A stretch of DNA of 6,180 bases, from positions 1 through 6,180 of the forward strand of contig DAVI01000038.1 in assembly GCA_002505495.1 (NCBI GenBank), given 5' to 3'. The DNA comes from Euryarchaeota archaeon UBA59. Lineage in GTDB: Archaea; Thermoplasmatota; Poseidoniia; Poseidoniales; Thalassarchaeaceae. Shown piece by piece: positions 6,026-6,180 of the stretch (positions within the stretch are counted from its first letter, which is position 1; every line of letters begins with the position of its first letter). The position numbers and the translations under genes are program-made. Below the pieces are notes generated by a model. The model did no database searches. It saw only the letters and a list, made by a program, of their open reading frames with translations, and had not been told where the DNA came from.

Positions 6026-6180
6026 GTGATGCCCCACAACTGGTCGAACTTGAGCGGCGTGTCGTCGACATGGTGCTCCGCTACGACGACGATAGTGAGT
6101 TGACCCTCGAATACGTCCTCCTCCGCAGCCGCTGTCCATGCGCCAACTGTGGGCCAAAGAGGGAGGACCCGGGAAGGCAC
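6022..6180 (+). CDS. DUF971 / GBBH-like N-terminal domain protein, C-terminus cut by window edge
   Basis: Fifty-three residues are present before the right edge. VVDMVLRYDDDSELTLEYVL (14-33) matches the start of the DUF971 domain (beta strand, acidic turn, second strand), and LLRSRCPCANCG (33-44) is its LR..CPCA.C signature. The CxCxxC cysteines (38, 40, 43) correspond to the zinc-binding cysteines in the N-terminal domain of gamma-butyrobetaine hydroxylase; the fourth ligand, a His there, would lie further on. Stand-alone DUF971 proteins are about 100-130 residues and are often found with, or fused to, Mrp/ApbC-type Fe-S carrier proteins, so a metal- or Fe-S-related role is possible. A longer fusion (for example to a dioxygenase) cannot be excluded because the end is missing. 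The ATG overlaps the exporter stop (ATGA) and has a well-spaced GGGAG, so the two genes are probably one operon. Confidence 0.8.
   Translation, partial: MSDAPQLVELERRVVDMVLRYDDDSELTLEYVLLRSRCPCANCGPKREDPGRH

Noticed and set aside
1..6180. Mobile element, CRISPR array, tRNA or defence system
   Set aside because: No transposase, integrase, terminal repeats, regularly spaced repeats or tRNA-like cloverleaf was seen. All genes are explained by widespread cellular families.

Overview
The window holds five protein genes on a chromosome-like stretch with about 55-60% GC (estimated by eye) and little non-coding DNA. No gene here identifies the organism. The mix (a compact DnaJ, a stand-alone AIM24/TIGR00266 protein, a large two-half RND/MMPL protein and a DUF971 protein), with Shine-Dalgarno sites on only some genes, would fit an uncultivated marine euryarchaeon such as Marine Group II/III (Poseidoniia). 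That is a low-confidence inference and a bacterium is not excluded. No RNA gene, CRISPR array, insertion sequence or other mobile element was seen.

Layout from left to right: (1) the N-terminal 273 residues of a minus-strand metal-dependent amidohydrolase of the deaminase/chlorohydrolase type, cut by the left edge; (2) a 128-bp divergent gap; (3) a plus-strand dnaJ-like co-chaperone of 325 residues whose zinc finger is reduced to one four-cysteine knuckle; (4) a 37-bp convergent gap with a GC hairpin that could terminate transcription; (5) a minus-strand AIM24-family protein; (6) a 113-bp divergent gap with a perfect 5-bp-arm inverted repeat just before the next gene; (7) a 1086-residue RND/MMPL-type membrane exporter; (8) the first 53 residues of a DUF971 (GBBH-like N-terminal) protein, overlapping the exporter by ATGA and cut by the right edge. 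The longest stretch without a gene is 128 bp.

The exporter and the DUF971 gene look like one translationally coupled operon. The other genes are housekeeping-type and their adjacency implies no obvious shared pathway. I see no clear undescribed multi-gene system. The points most worth a second look are the single-site zinc region of the DnaJ, the probable extra transmembrane hairpin in the second half of the exporter (with a repeated WGFRP motif), and the coupling of the exporter to a cysteine-containing DUF971 protein.
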